35,223 nucleotides of DNA from an uncultured Clostridia bacterium (GTDB lineage: Bacteria > Bacillota > Clostridia > Oscillospirales > Acutalibacteraceae), in assembly GCA_947628665.1 (NCBI GenBank), contig CANRAU010000021.1, forward strand, positions 1 to 35,223. Reading direction: 5' to 3'. A program made the translations under genes and the position numbers. Positions 8,530-16,780 of this stretch are shown here, in pieces. The first letter of the stretch is position 1. Every line of letters starts with the position of its first letter. Below the pieces are notes generated by a model, which was not told the DNA's origin, made no database searches, and was given only the letters and a program-made list of their open reading frames with translations.

Positions 8530-10197
8530 ATGAAATTGCGCAGCGAAAGCATTTTACACGGTGTGGAGCGCGCGCCGAACCGCAGCCTGTTTTATGCAAT
8601 GGGCTACACGAAAGAGGAATTGGAGCGGCCGCTCATCGGCGTTGTCTCCGCACACAGCGAGATCGTCCCGGGGCATTTTCATTTGGATAAGCTGACCGAA
8701 GCGGTCAAGGCGGGCGTTCGCATGGCGGGCGGTACGCCGATCATGGTACCCTCTATCGGTGTTTGCGACGGCATCGCCATGGGGCATATCGGCATGAAGT
8801 ATTCGCTGCCTTCGCGCGAATTGATCGCCGACAGCGTAGAGACCATGGCCATGGCGCACGGCTTTGACGGCCTTGTGCTCGTACCCAACTGCGATAAGAT
8901 CGTGCCCGGCATGCTTTTGGGGGCGCTTCGCATCAATCTGCCGACGGTGGTCTGCTCGGGTGGGCCGATGATGTCGGGGCTTGTAGACGGCGTGGAAACG
9001 TCGCTTTCCAAAATGTTCGAGGCGGTCGGCGCGCGCAAAGCGAACCTGATCGACGACGAGAAGCTCTGTGAATTTGAAAACAACACCTGTCCCGGCTGCG
9101 GGTCGTGTTCGGGTATGTATACCGCAAACAGCATGAACTGCCTTTGCGAATCCTTAGGCATCGCGCTGCCCGGCAATGGCACGATCCCTGCGGTACACGC
9201 GGGCAGAACGCAACTTGCCAAACGCGCCGGCATGGCGATCATGCACTTGGTCGAGCAGAACATCCGCGCGCGCGACATCGTCAATGAAAAATCCGTGCGC
9301 AACGCGCTGGCATGCGATATGGCGCTCGGCTGTTCGTCCAATTCGGTGCTGCATCTGCTCGCCATCGCCAAAGAGGCGGGCTGCCCCATCGACCTCAAAA
9401 CCTTTAACGAAATGAGCGCGCGCGTGCCGAACCTCTGCCATTTGGCGCCCGCAGGTCCGACGCATATGCACGACCTGAACAACGCGGGCGGCGTGCCTGC
9501 CGTGCAAGCGGAGCTTGCGAAGAAGGGACTTTTGGATCTGTCGCTGCTTACCGTAACGGGCAAAACGGTCGGGGAGAACATCAAGGGCGCGCACATCCGC
9601 AACACCGACGCCATTCGTCCGATCGACAACCCCTACAGCGAGACCGGCGGTATCGCGATTCTTTGGGGCAATATCGCCAAGGACGGCTGCGTTGTCAAAC
9701 GCAGCGCAGTCGCCCCCGAAATGCTTGTCCACTCCGGCCCTGCGCGTGTGTTTGACAGCGAGGACGAGGCGATCGACGCCATCTATACCGGCAAGATCGT
9801 AGACGGCGACGTGGTGGTCATCCGCTATGAAGGCCCTGTCGGCGGCCCGGGTATGCGCGAAATGCTCAACCCGACCTCCGCGCTCGCGGGCATGAAGCTG
9901 GACAAAACCGTGGCGCTGATCACCGACGGTCGGTTCTCGGGCGCTTCGCGCGGTGCGTCTATCGGCCACGTCGCACCCGAAGCGGCGTGCGGCGGCGAGA
10001 TCGGCCTTATCGAAGAGGGCGACATCATCGACATCGACATCCCCGCTTCATCGGTCAACGTGCGCGTGTCCGACGAGGAACTGGCAAAGCGCAAAGCCGC
10101 TTATGTCCCGCATGAACCGCGGATCAAGAGCGGGTGGCTGGCGCGCTATGCCGCCATGGTCTCCTCCGCCAAGGACGGCGCGGTCATGAAAATCTGA
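8530..10197 (+). CDS. ilvD: Dihydroxy-acid dehydratase
   Basis: IlvD dehydrates 2,3-dihydroxy-isovalerate and 2,3-dihydroxy-3-methylvalerate to the 2-keto acids that become valine/leucine and isoleucine. The 555-residue enzyme carries the iron-sulfur ligand regions [11 protein letters not shown] and [19 protein letters not shown], the GNGTIPA segment, and the C-terminal family stretch [18 protein letters not shown]. Length is typical. The ATG has GGGAGGAA upstream, directly after a hairpin (8474-8514). A strong bidirectional terminator follows. No other branched-chain gene is present here, so the pathway must be completed elsewhere. Confidence 0.97.
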   Translation: MKLRSESILHGVERAPNRSLFYAMGYTKEELERPLIGVVSAHSEIVPGHFHLDKLTEAVKAGVRMAGGTPIMVPSIGVCDGIAMGHIGMKYSLPSRELIADSVETMAMAHGFDGLVLVPNCDKIVPGMLLGALRINLPTVVCSGGPMMSGLVDGVETSLSKMFEAVGARKANLIDDEKLCEFENNTCPGCGSCSGMYTANSMNCLCESLGIALPGNGTIPAVHAGRTQLAKRAGMAIMHLVEQNIRARDIVNEKSVRNALACDMALGCSSNSVLHLLAIAKEAGCPIDLKTFNEMSARVPNLCHLAPAGPTHMHDLNNAGGVPAVQAELAKKGLLDLSLLTVTGKTVGENIKGAHIRNTDAIRPIDNPYSETGGIAILWGNIAKDGCVVKRSAVAPEMLVHSGPARVFDSEDEAIDAIYTGKIVDGDVVVIRYEGPVGGPGMREMLNPTSALAGMKLDKTVALITDGRFSGASRGASIGHVAPEAACGGEIGLIEEGDIIDIDIPASSVNVRVSDEELAKRKAAYVPHEPRIKSGWLARYAAMVSSAKDGAVMKI

Positions 10198-10226
10198 TTT
10201 TTCCAAAGCGCTACATAGCTGAAAAA

Positions 10227-10262
10227 CCCCTGCCGCAGAGCTTCTTTGCGGCGGGGGCTTTT
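10227..10262. terminator. Bidirectional terminator between convergent genes
   Basis: CCCCTGCCGCA (10227-10237) pairs over 11 bp (one G-T) with TGCGGCGGGGG (10247-10257). Five A precede it and TTTT follows shortly after. It ends ilvD and the minus-strand gene whose stop is at 10268. Confidence 0.85.
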
Positions 10263-10267
10263 GGACT

Positions 10268-10795
10268 TTACAGCTTCATTTTCAATGTTTGCATATCCGC
10301 TTTGCCGGAGAGCAGCAGCAGCGTAAACGCGTAAAGCACCGCCTGCGGCGTGCGGCTTTGCCCACATTCCACACAGAATTCACAGGGCAGAATTTCTTCC
10401 CCGTCCAGGGTGCGCAGCGGTTTCTGCACGCTGATGGAATAGGTGTTGTTCTCCATGCTTGCAATGCTGATGTCACAGTCCTGCCGCATGCCGACCGAAA
10501 GCACGGGCGATCCCCCAAACGTGCTTTGCGTACCGTCCGAAATCACGCAGTCAAAGAGGCAATCCCTGGCTGCGGCCGAATGCGCCTCTTGCCCGGCGAG
10601 CAGCAAAACGCTGTAGACGCAGGTGAGTTCTCGGATAAAATCTGTGTTAAAAATCAAAAATTCGGGCGTTATGGCGCAGCAATCGACTATACAGTCGGGG
10701 GACAGAAAACACGCGCCGCCGAATTTTTCGAGCATTTGGCAAAGAGTACGCGAAAGCAGCGCATTTTCTCTGCCGATGACCACCGCTGTAATCAT
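10268..10795 (-). CDS. Cysteine-rich protein of unknown function
   Basis: I do not recognise this 175-residue protein. The first part alternates hydrophobic strands and helices in a Rossmann-like way (MITAVVIGRENALLSRTL, EFLIFNTDF, VYSVLLLAGQEAH). It has about a dozen cysteines, including a C-x2-C-x2-C cluster in PCEFCVECGQS near residue 140. The stretch VLSVGMRQDCDISIASME followed by a helix VLYAFTLLLLSGK faintly recalls the central-domain end of Mur ligases, but no ATP-binding P-loop is present. GGGTGA precedes the ATG. It shares a terminator with ilvD and is divergent from hprK. This strand was preferred to an overlapping plus-strand reading frame because its residue composition is protein-like. 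Confidence 0.65.
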   Translation of the reverse strand: MITAVVIGRENALLSRTLCQMLEKFGGACFLSPDCIVDCCAITPEFLIFNTDFIRELTCVYSVLLLAGQEAHSAAARDCLFDCVISDGTQSTFGGSPVLSVGMRQDCDISIASMENNTYSISVQKPLRTLDGEEILPCEFCVECGQSRTPQAVLYAFTLLLLSGKADMQTLKMKL

Positions 10796-10886
10796 GCACG
10801 TTCACCCGTAGGTAGTATGGCAGAAAACACGCGCCTTATGCGAAGCGGAAAAATCGGCTTCCCGCAAAAAACTTTTGCAAAAACCC

Positions 10887-10915
10887 TTGGAAACTTGCCG
10901 TATATCGATTATAAT
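10887..10915 (+). promoter_or_regulatory. SigA-type promoter of the hprK operon
   Basis: TTGGAA (10887-10892), a 17-bp spacer and a perfect TATAAT (10910-10915), 32 bases before the hprK ATG. Confidence 0.8.
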
Positions 10916-10947
10916 AGAAATGAATCTAAAAAAGGGGGAACGGTTTG

Positions 10948-11916
10948 ATGGGTACCAACTATTCCGTTTCTTTGGAACGCGTCATCAAGGAGTTTTCCTA
11001 TGAGACGCTGTATATGCCGCGATTGCCGTCCGAGCTGTCCGTCACCTCGCAGGACGTCAATCGTCCCGCGCTGCTTTTGGCGGATCGGGATGATTATTTT
11101 GACCCCGAGCGCGTGCAGATCCTCGGATTGTCGGAGCTTGAATATTTGAAAACGCTTAGCGCCGAGCGGCAGGAGGAGGGGCTGGAACGCCTGACGAGCC
11201 GCCGCCCGCCTTTTATTCTCATCACGCGCGGGCTTGCATGCCCGCCGGCTCTGCGCACATTGGCAGAGAAGTACGAAGTGCCGCTTTTGCGCACCGAGGA
11301 CGCGACTTCAAGCTGTATGTCCGCCCTCATTTCGTTTCTCGGCACAGAGCTTGCCGAGCGCATCACGCGCCACGGGGTGCTGGTGGAGGTTTACGGCGAG
11401 GGCGTGCTGATGGTCGGCGACAGCGGCGTGGGCAAAAGCGAAACGGCCATTGAGCTTGTCAAGCGCGGCCACCGTCTGATCGCGGACGACGCGGTCGAAA
11501 TTCGGCGGGTATCCGCCAAAACACTGGTCGGCTCTGCGCCCGACAATATCCGCCACTTTATCGAGCTTCGCGGCATCGGCGTCATCAATGCGCGCCGCAT
11601 TTTCGGTATGGGCGCGGTCAAGCTGACGGAAAAAATCAATTTGGTCATTCAGCTTGAGCCATGGGACCCGAATAAGGTCTACGACCGCATGGGGCTGGAT
11701 AACGATTATATCAATATCATGGGGATCAAAGTGCCGATGACCGTTGTACCCGTGAAGCCCGGGCGCAATCTCGCCGTGATCATCGAGGTCGCGGCCATGA
11801 ACAACCGCCAGAAGAAAATGGGTTACAACGCCGCGCGCGAGCTTCTGCATCAGCTCGGTATGGACGAGGGCGAAGAAGCGGCGGCCGAGGAATTGGAGAT
11901 TTGGCAGAATTACTAA
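10948..11916 (+). CDS. hprK: HPr kinase/phosphorylase
   Basis: HprK phosphorylates and dephosphorylates Ser46 of HPr in response to glycolytic state, producing the CcpA co-repressor of Firmicutes. The 322-residue protein has the conserved RHGVLVEVYGEG, Walker A GDSGVGKSETAIELVKRGH, the acidic DDAVE, and the signature LRGIGVINARRIFGMGAVK. The ATG at 10948 is preferred to the TTG at 10945 because it sits nine bases after GGGGG and aligns with homologues. It opens a run with glk, murB, rapZ and whiA, mixing carbon sensing with envelope genes. ptsH and ccpA are not in this window. Confidence 0.97.
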   Translation: MGTNYSVSLERVIKEFSYETLYMPRLPSELSVTSQDVNRPALLLADRDDYFDPERVQILGLSELEYLKTLSAERQEEGLERLTSRRPPFILITRGLACPPALRTLAEKYEVPLLRTEDATSSCMSALISFLGTELAERITRHGVLVEVYGEGVLMVGDSGVGKSETAIELVKRGHRLIADDAVEIRRVSAKTLVGSAPDNIRHFIELRGIGVINARRIFGMGAVKLTEKINLVIQLEPWDPNKVYDRMGLDNDYINIMGIKVPMTVVPVKPGRNLAVIIEVAAMNNRQKKMGYNAARELLHQLGMDEGEEAAAEELEIWQNY

Positions 11917-11945
11917 GACTAAAATAGATTTCGGAGGAATACCAT

Positions 11946-12893
11946 ATGTATAGAATCGGTGTGGACTTGGGTGGAACGAACATTGTCGCGGGCGTTGTGG
12001 ACTCGTATTATAAAATCCTTGCCAAAGGCAAACGCAAAACGGCTTGTCCGCGTCCCGCAAATGAGATTTTGGACGACATCGCCGCCTGTGTGCGTGAAAC
12101 GGTCGCCGAAGCGGGTATTTCCATGGACGACGTGCAGTCCATCGGCATCGGCACGCCGGGTTCGATCAACAAGCGCATGGGCATTATTGAATACGCCAAC
12201 AACCTCGGCTTTGAAAAAGTACCCGCGCGGGACATTCTGCTAAATTATTTTGACAAGCCGATCTACCTTGAAAACGACGCCAATTGCGCGGCGCTCGGCG
12301 AAGCGGTCGCGGGCGTGGGCGGCAATGTGGAGAATTTTGTGGCGATCACGCTCGGCACGGGCGTGGGCAGCGGGATCGTTGTCAACGGCAAAATCGTCAA
12401 CGGCTGCAACGATGCGGGCGGTGAAATGGGGCATTCCGTAATTGTGGTGGACGGCGAACCCTGCACCTGCGGCAGAAAGGGCTGTTGGGAGGCGTATTCC
12501 TCCGCAACGGCGCTGGTGCGGCAGACGAAGGCCTGTATGCAGGACAACAAGGATTCCCTGATGTGGGAGATCGTCGGTGGAGACATAGACAAGGTCAACG
12601 GCAGAACCGCGTTCGACGGTATGCGCAAAGGCGACACGGCGGCAAAACACGTGGTGGATCGTTACATAAAGTATCTTGCGGCGGGTATTACAAACGCCGT
12701 CAACGTGTTCCAGCCGGATGTGCTTTGCATCGGCGGCGGGATCGGCAACGAGGGCGAGACGCTGCTTTCCCCGATCCGAGAATATGTGGAACGCGAACGC
12801 TACAGCATTTACTGCGGCAAGCAAACGCAGATTTGCTCCGCAGTTCTCGGCAACGACGCGGGCATTATCGGCGCGGCGCTGTTAGACGAATAA
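11946..12893 (+). CDS. glk: ROK-family glucokinase
   Basis: The 315-residue protein is a ROK-family sugar kinase, most likely ATP-dependent glucokinase making glucose 6-phosphate. It shows the phosphate-binding start RIGVDLGGTNIVAGVVD, the ENDANCAALGEA sugar-binding segment, TLGTGVGSGIV, the GGEMGHS motif, and the ROK zinc motif C-x-C-G-x2-G-C-x-E in CTCGRKGCWE. It ends with the nucleotide-site GNDAGIIGAAL. It starts 29 bases after hprK behind CGGAGGAAT. The ROK fold also covers other hexose and N-acetylhexosamine kinases; glucose is the favoured substrate from overall likeness to clostridial glucokinases and the hprK context. Confidence 0.88.
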   Translation: MYRIGVDLGGTNIVAGVVDSYYKILAKGKRKTACPRPANEILDDIAACVRETVAEAGISMDDVQSIGIGTPGSINKRMGIIEYANNLGFEKVPARDILLNYFDKPIYLENDANCAALGEAVAGVGGNVENFVAITLGTGVGSGIVVNGKIVNGCNDAGGEMGHSVIVVDGEPCTCGRKGCWEAYSSATALVRQTKACMQDNKDSLMWEIVGGDIDKVNGRTAFDGMRKGDTAAKHVVDRYIKYLAAGITNAVNVFQPDVLCIGGGIGNEGETLLSPIREYVERERYSIYCGKQTQICSAVLGNDAGIIGAALLDE

Positions 12894-12910
12894 TTGTGTG
12901 AGGGATTGCT

Positions 12911-13813
12911 TTGTACGACGCCATACTTCAAATTGCAGATCGGTATCATGTAGAAACCTTTTCGCGCTTTCCGCTTGCAAAGCTGACGAGCTTTCAAACC
13001 GGCGGGGAAGCGGATCTGCTCCTGACCCCGAACTCTAAAGAGTCGCTTCGGGATATTGTTTCGGCGTGCCGGCGCGACAGCATACCGTTTTGCGTCGTAG
13101 GCAACGGCAGCAATCTGCTGTTTGCCGACGCGGGCTTTCGCGGCGCGGTACTGCGGCTGGGCGCGCCGATGTCCGCTATACGTCGGCTTCCCGACGGGCG
13201 AATTTTCTGCGAGGCGGGCGCGCCGCTGACCGCTCTGTGCCTTTTTGCCTTGCGGCAGGGCTTAGCGGGGCTGGAATTTGCCTACGGGATCCCCGGAACG
13301 GTAGGGGGCGCGGTCTATATGAATGCGGGCGCTTACGGCGGCGAAATGCGGGATGTGCTTTGTGAAGCGCGGCACATTGCGCCCGACGGCACGTTCGGCG
13401 CGTTTTCGGGGGAGGACTTAAAGCTCGGCTATCGCACCAGCGTTTATACGGATACCGACTACTTGATCACGGGGGCGGTTCTGCGGCTTGAACAGGGCGA
13501 TCCCGACGCAATCAAGGCGGCTATGGACGACAAAATGCGGCGGCGAAAAGAAAAACAGCCGCTCGAATATCCGAGCGCGGGCAGTACCTTTAAGCGTCCC
13601 GAGGGACGTTTTGCGGGCGCGCTCATCGAAGGCTGCGGGTTAAAGGGCTATTCTATCGGCGGCGCGCAGGTCAGCGAGAAGCACGCGGGCTTTGTCATCA
13701 ACAAAGGCGGCGCGACAACGGCGGATATTCTTGCGCTCATCAAGCATATTCAAGAAACGGTTTATGCGAAAACGGGCGTGCAGCTACAAACGGAAGTCCG
13801 ATATATCGGATAA
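12911..13813 (+). CDS. murB: UDP-N-acetylenolpyruvoylglucosamine reductase
   Basis: MurB is the FAD enzyme that reduces UDP-GlcNAc-enolpyruvate to UDP-MurNAc, the second step of peptidoglycan precursor synthesis. The 300-residue protein shows FQTGGEADLLL, the FAD phosphate loop VVGNGSNLLFAD, GIPGTVGGAVYMNAGAYGGE, YRTS, the proton-donor serine in PSAGSTFKRP, and the C-terminal glutamate region LQTEVRYIG. The start is TTG at 12911, five bases after GTGAGGGA; no ATG or GTG fits the conserved N-terminus. A weak start may hold down its yield relative to its neighbours. murB beside rapZ and whiA is common in Clostridia. Confidence 0.95.
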   Translation: MYDAILQIADRYHVETFSRFPLAKLTSFQTGGEADLLLTPNSKESLRDIVSACRRDSIPFCVVGNGSNLLFADAGFRGAVLRLGAPMSAIRRLPDGRIFCEAGAPLTALCLFALRQGLAGLEFAYGIPGTVGGAVYMNAGAYGGEMRDVLCEARHIAPDGTFGAFSGEDLKLGYRTSVYTDTDYLITGAVLRLEQGDPDAIKAAMDDKMRRRKEKQPLEYPSAGSTFKRPEGRFAGALIEGCGLKGYSIGGAQVSEKHAGFVINKGGATTADILALIKHIQETVYAKTGVQLQTEVRYIG

Positions 13814-13829
13814 ACAGAGAGGAATGTAT

Positions 13830-14690
13830 ATGGAACTTGTTATTGTAACAGGTCTTTCGGGCGCGGGCAAATCCGCGGCGGTGGACGCGCTGGAGGACAT
13901 TGGCTTTTTCTGCGTGGACAATATGCCGACCGAATTGATCCCGACCTTTATGCAGCTGATCCTCAGGTCGGAGGAGCATCGCGAGCGCGTGGCGATCGTG
14001 GCGGATATCCGTCTGGGTTCTTCTTTTGCCGCCCTGTTCAGCGCGCTTGACGGTCTCGATACCATGAACGTCCCCTATAAAATTCTGTTTATCGATGCCG
14101 ATAACGATACGATCATGCGCCGTTATCAGGAGACGCGCAGAAAGCATCCGTTGGCCGATGAGCTGCACGCGCAATCCATTGCCGAGGCGATCAATCGGGA
14201 ACGAGAGCTGCTTTTGCCCGCACGGCAAAAGGCGGATTATGTCATTGACACGTCGCAAATGAAAAGCGGGCAGTTCAAAAACCGCATCGCGAGTCTGTTT
14301 TTGGAAAACGCCCAAAACGCCCTGAAGGTCAACTGCATTTCCTTCGGCTTCAAATACGGCGCGCCGAAGGATGCCGATTTGGTTTTCGACGTTCGGTGTC
14401 TGCCCAATCCCTTTTATGTTCCGGAACTCAAGCAGCACACAGGGCTGGAAGAACCCGTCCGCAGCTTTGTGATGCAGTTTGAGCAGGCGCGGGGCTTGGC
14501 AGACAAGCTGCGGGATCTGCTCGATTATCTGCTGCCCCTGTATACCGCCGAGGGGAAAAGCCAGTTGACCATTGCGGTGGGCTGTACGGGCGGCAGACAT
14601 CGTTCGGTGGTATTTGCGGAGCTTATCAACAAACACCTGCTGGAAAAAGGCGCCAACAGCAGCGTTTTCCATCGGGATATTACAAGGTAA
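13830..14690 (+). CDS. rapZ: RNase adapter / nucleotide-binding protein RapZ (YvcJ)
   Basis: RapZ/YvcJ proteins bind nucleotides; in E. coli RapZ guides decay of GlmZ sRNA and so sets glucosamine 6-phosphate synthesis. The role in Firmicutes is less clear. The 286-residue protein has the P-loop GLSGAGKSAAVDALED at its start, the paired FCVDNMP, the central SFGFKYGAPKDADLVFDVR and the C-terminal ligand-binding GCTGGRHRSV. Length is exactly typical. The ATG at 13830 (seven bases after AGAGAGG) is preferred to the one at 13824. whiA begins five bases after the stop. The yvcK gene that sits between these two in Bacillus is not here. Confidence 0.96.
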   Translation: MELVIVTGLSGAGKSAAVDALEDIGFFCVDNMPTELIPTFMQLILRSEEHRERVAIVADIRLGSSFAALFSALDGLDTMNVPYKILFIDADNDTIMRRYQETRRKHPLADELHAQSIAEAINRERELLLPARQKADYVIDTSQMKSGQFKNRIASLFLENAQNALKVNCISFGFKYGAPKDADLVFDVRCLPNPFYVPELKQHTGLEEPVRSFVMQFEQARGLADKLRDLLDYLLPLYTAEGKSQLTIAVGCTGGRHRSVVFAELINKHLLEKGANSSVFHRDITR

Positions 14691-14695
14691 CGCCT

Positions 14696-15589
14696 ATGTC
14701 GTTTTCGTCGGACTTAAAAGAGGATCTCCTGCACATCGCGCCGACCAATCCCTGCTGTCTTTTAGCCCAAAGCTATGGGCTTCTGCTGTTCGGGCGGGGA
14801 TTTTCAGCGGGGGAAGTGTCCCTCTCCACGGAAAATGAGGCCGTCGCGCAGGCGTATCAATATGTGGCGGGGCGGTTCTGTGCATCTGCGCCGCGCATTT
14901 TGCGGGCGACGACGCGGAAATACAAGGTCGAAGTACCCGATCGGCAGGACAGGCTGCGGGTGCTGAACGCCTTCGGTTACGACGGTACGGAGCGCGCGCG
15001 GCGCATGAATTGGAGCAATATTCAAGAGGATTGCTGCGTAGGCGCGTTTCTGCGGGGCGCGTTTTTGGCGTGCGGCACGATTAATTCTCCCGAAAAGAAT
15101 TACCATTTGGAATTCGTTGTGCCGCATTACAACCTGTGCCTTGATTTAAAAAAGTTTCTCGAAAACAACGACTTTGCGCCGAAGCAGGTGCGCCGAAACG
15201 GGCTTTATGTGCTGTATTTCAAAAAAACCGAGGAAATTCAAAATCTGCTTACCATTATGGGCGCGTCCAAGTTCGTGATGGAACTGATCGACGTGATCAT
15301 TTACAAGGATATTCGCAACAACGTCAATCGCCGTTTGAATTTTGAAAACGCGAATCTCAATAAGACCGTAGACGCCGCCGTGCGGCAAATCGAATCCATT
15401 GAAAAGCTGCAAAAGCACGGCTTACTTTCGTCTTTGCCCGACGAGCTGCGCGAGATCGCACAGCTGCGGCTTTTAAACCCCGATTATTCCCTCCGGCAAA
15501 TCGGCGACGCCATGCAACCGCCGATGTCGCGTTCGGGCGTTCATCATCGGCTCGGCAAATTGTGCGATATGGCGGACAAGCTGACCTGA
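14696..15589 (+). CDS. whiA: DNA-binding protein WhiA
   Basis: WhiA is a bacterial regulator with a LAGLIDADG-endonuclease-like N-terminal fold and a C-terminal helix-turn-helix; it controls sporulation septation in Streptomyces and affects division and chromosome segregation in Bacillus. The 297-residue product starts MSFSSDLKEDLLHI. It contains the homing-endonuclease-like RGAFLACGTINSPEKNYHLE and LYFKKTEEIQNLLTIMGAS, then the conserved NRRLNFENANLNKTVDAA and the terminal HTH around RLLNPDYSLRQIGDAM and SGVHHRLGKL. It is slightly shorter than the usual 305-330. Expected to be co-transcribed with rapZ. Confidence 0.95.
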   Translation: MSFSSDLKEDLLHIAPTNPCCLLAQSYGLLLFGRGFSAGEVSLSTENEAVAQAYQYVAGRFCASAPRILRATTRKYKVEVPDRQDRLRVLNAFGYDGTERARRMNWSNIQEDCCVGAFLRGAFLACGTINSPEKNYHLEFVVPHYNLCLDLKKFLENNDFAPKQVRRNGLYVLYFKKTEEIQNLLTIMGASKFVMELIDVIIYKDIRNNVNRRLNFENANLNKTVDAAVRQIESIEKLQKHGLLSSLPDELREIAQLRLLNPDYSLRQIGDAMQPPMSRSGVHHRLGKLCDMADKLT

Positions 15590-15601
15590 AAAGCGCTTTG
15601 T
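15588..15601. promoter_or_regulatory. cre-like palindrome
   Basis: The perfect palindrome AAAGCGCTTT (15590-15599) equals the centre of the ideal catabolite-responsive element TGAAAGCGCTTTCA. The outer two bases on each side do not match. It straddles the whiA stop, upstream of a sugar kinase gene, in a chromosome that encodes HPr kinase. CcpA binding is inference. Confidence 0.35.
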
Positions 15602-15692
15602 ATCCAATAAAAAGAACAGAAAGGGGCGACGCAGGATCGTGACCGTCAAAAGCAAAGGACGGTTTCCGTGTTTTGCGTCGCTTGTATGGTTT

Positions 15693-16592
15693 ATGCGGAT
15701 TTTTGCAATCGACATCGGCGGGACTGCCATAAAATACGGCGTTGTGAACGGCGACTATACCGTGGAGCATGCCTTTGAAACGCCGACCGAGGCGCATTTG
15801 GGCGGCGCGCATTTGCCCAAAAAGCTCATGACCCTCATCGACCGCTTTGCCGATACCGTGGATTGCATCGGGATCAGCACGGCGGGGCAGGTGGACAGCG
15901 TGTCGGGACGTATTTTGCACGCCTGCGCGACGATTCCCGATTACACGGGCGTGGAGCTTCAAAAACCCCTTTTGGAACGGTACGGCTTACCTGTCTGTGT
16001 GGAGAACGACGTCAACTGCGCGGCGACCGCCGAAGCGCGCTTCGGCGCGGGCAGGGGATTCCATGATTTTCTGTGCCTGACCTACGGCACGGGGATCGGC
16101 GGCGCGCTGTGGCTGCAGGATCGGCTTTACACGGGCAGCCGCTTTTCCGCAGGGGAGTTCGGGCATATCGTGACGCACAAGGACGGGCGAAATTGCACCT
16201 GCGGCGGCAGCGGCTGTTATGAAATGTACGCTTCGACCGTCGCTTTGCAAAACGACGTGCAAAAAGCGACCGGCAAACAGCTTTCCGGCCGTGCGATCTT
16301 TGCGCCCGGGCATTTCGGCGACGAAACGATTCGGCGCGTGATCGACAACTGGATCGACGAAGTGGTCTGCGGCCTCTCGTCTTTGATCTATATTTTCAAT
16401 CCGCCGTGCATCGTGCTCGGCGGCGGCATTATGCGGGAAGATTACATCGTTTCCGAAATCACCCGCCGCGTGCGCACGTACCCCGTACACAGCTTTCAAT
16501 CGGTTGCCATCCGAAAAGCCGCTTTAGGAAATCAGGCGGGCATGCTGGGCGCGGCTTTTCTGGCAAAGCAAGCGGCGGAAGCACGTGCTTGA
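15693..16592 (+). CDS. ROK-family sugar kinase
   Basis: A second ROK kinase of 299 residues. It has MRIFAIDIGGTAIKYGVVN, VENDVNCAATAEARFG, TYGTGIGGALW, AGEFGHIV and the zinc motif C-x-C-G-x2-G-C-x-E as CTCGGSGCYE, then GNQAGMLGAAF. It is clearly diverged from the glk at 11946. The substrate could be glucose, mannose or an N-acetylated sugar such as GlcNAc or ManNAc, and cannot be set from sequence. ATG 15693 is chosen because the family starts just before the glycine-rich loop, but it lacks a visible ribosome site. GTG at 15639, behind AAGGGG, is the alternative and would add 18 residues. A strong terminator follows. Confidence 0.85.
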   Translation: MRIFAIDIGGTAIKYGVVNGDYTVEHAFETPTEAHLGGAHLPKKLMTLIDRFADTVDCIGISTAGQVDSVSGRILHACATIPDYTGVELQKPLLERYGLPVCVENDVNCAATAEARFGAGRGFHDFLCLTYGTGIGGALWLQDRLYTGSRFSAGEFGHIVTHKDGRNCTCGGSGCYEMYASTVALQNDVQKATGKQLSGRAIFAPGHFGDETIRRVIDNWIDEVVCGLSSLIYIFNPPCIVLGGGIMREDYIVSEITRRVRTYPVHSFQSVAIRKAALGNQAGMLGAAFLAKQAAEARA

Positions 16593-16630
16593 CCGACCCC
16601 AAAACAGAAAATTTCTATCCAAACGATCAA

Positions 16631-16672
16631 AAAGCGACCCCTTTGACAGTCCGCCAAAGGGGTCACTTTTTT
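16631..16672. terminator. Strong bidirectional terminator
   Basis: GACCCCTTTG (16636-16645) pairs perfectly with CAAAGGGGTC (16655-16664) over a 9-nt loop. AAA precedes the stem and six T follow it. It ends the ROK kinase gene and serves the minus-strand transporter. The rest of 16593-16780 holds only a weak 6-bp hairpin (CCCTTA/TAAGGG near 16700). Confidence 0.85.
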
Positions 16673-16780
16673 GTAAGAACGAATGGCCAATCGTAAACCC
16701 TTACTTCATAAGGGCGGGGGTGCACATCTTCGCCGTCTGCGGTTGAATCCTATGGCTGCAAAGCGCCGTTTCTCCTCAGA

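Noticed and set aside
10289-10948. Plus-strand open frame of 219 codons opposite the cysteine-rich gene
   Set aside because: Its translation is Arg/His-rich, it has no ribosome site, and it runs through the hprK promoter. The minus-strand frame has a ribosome site and a terminator at its end.
13740-14672. Minus-strand frame of 310 codons over rapZ
   Set aside because: Antisense shadow of a confidently identified gene.
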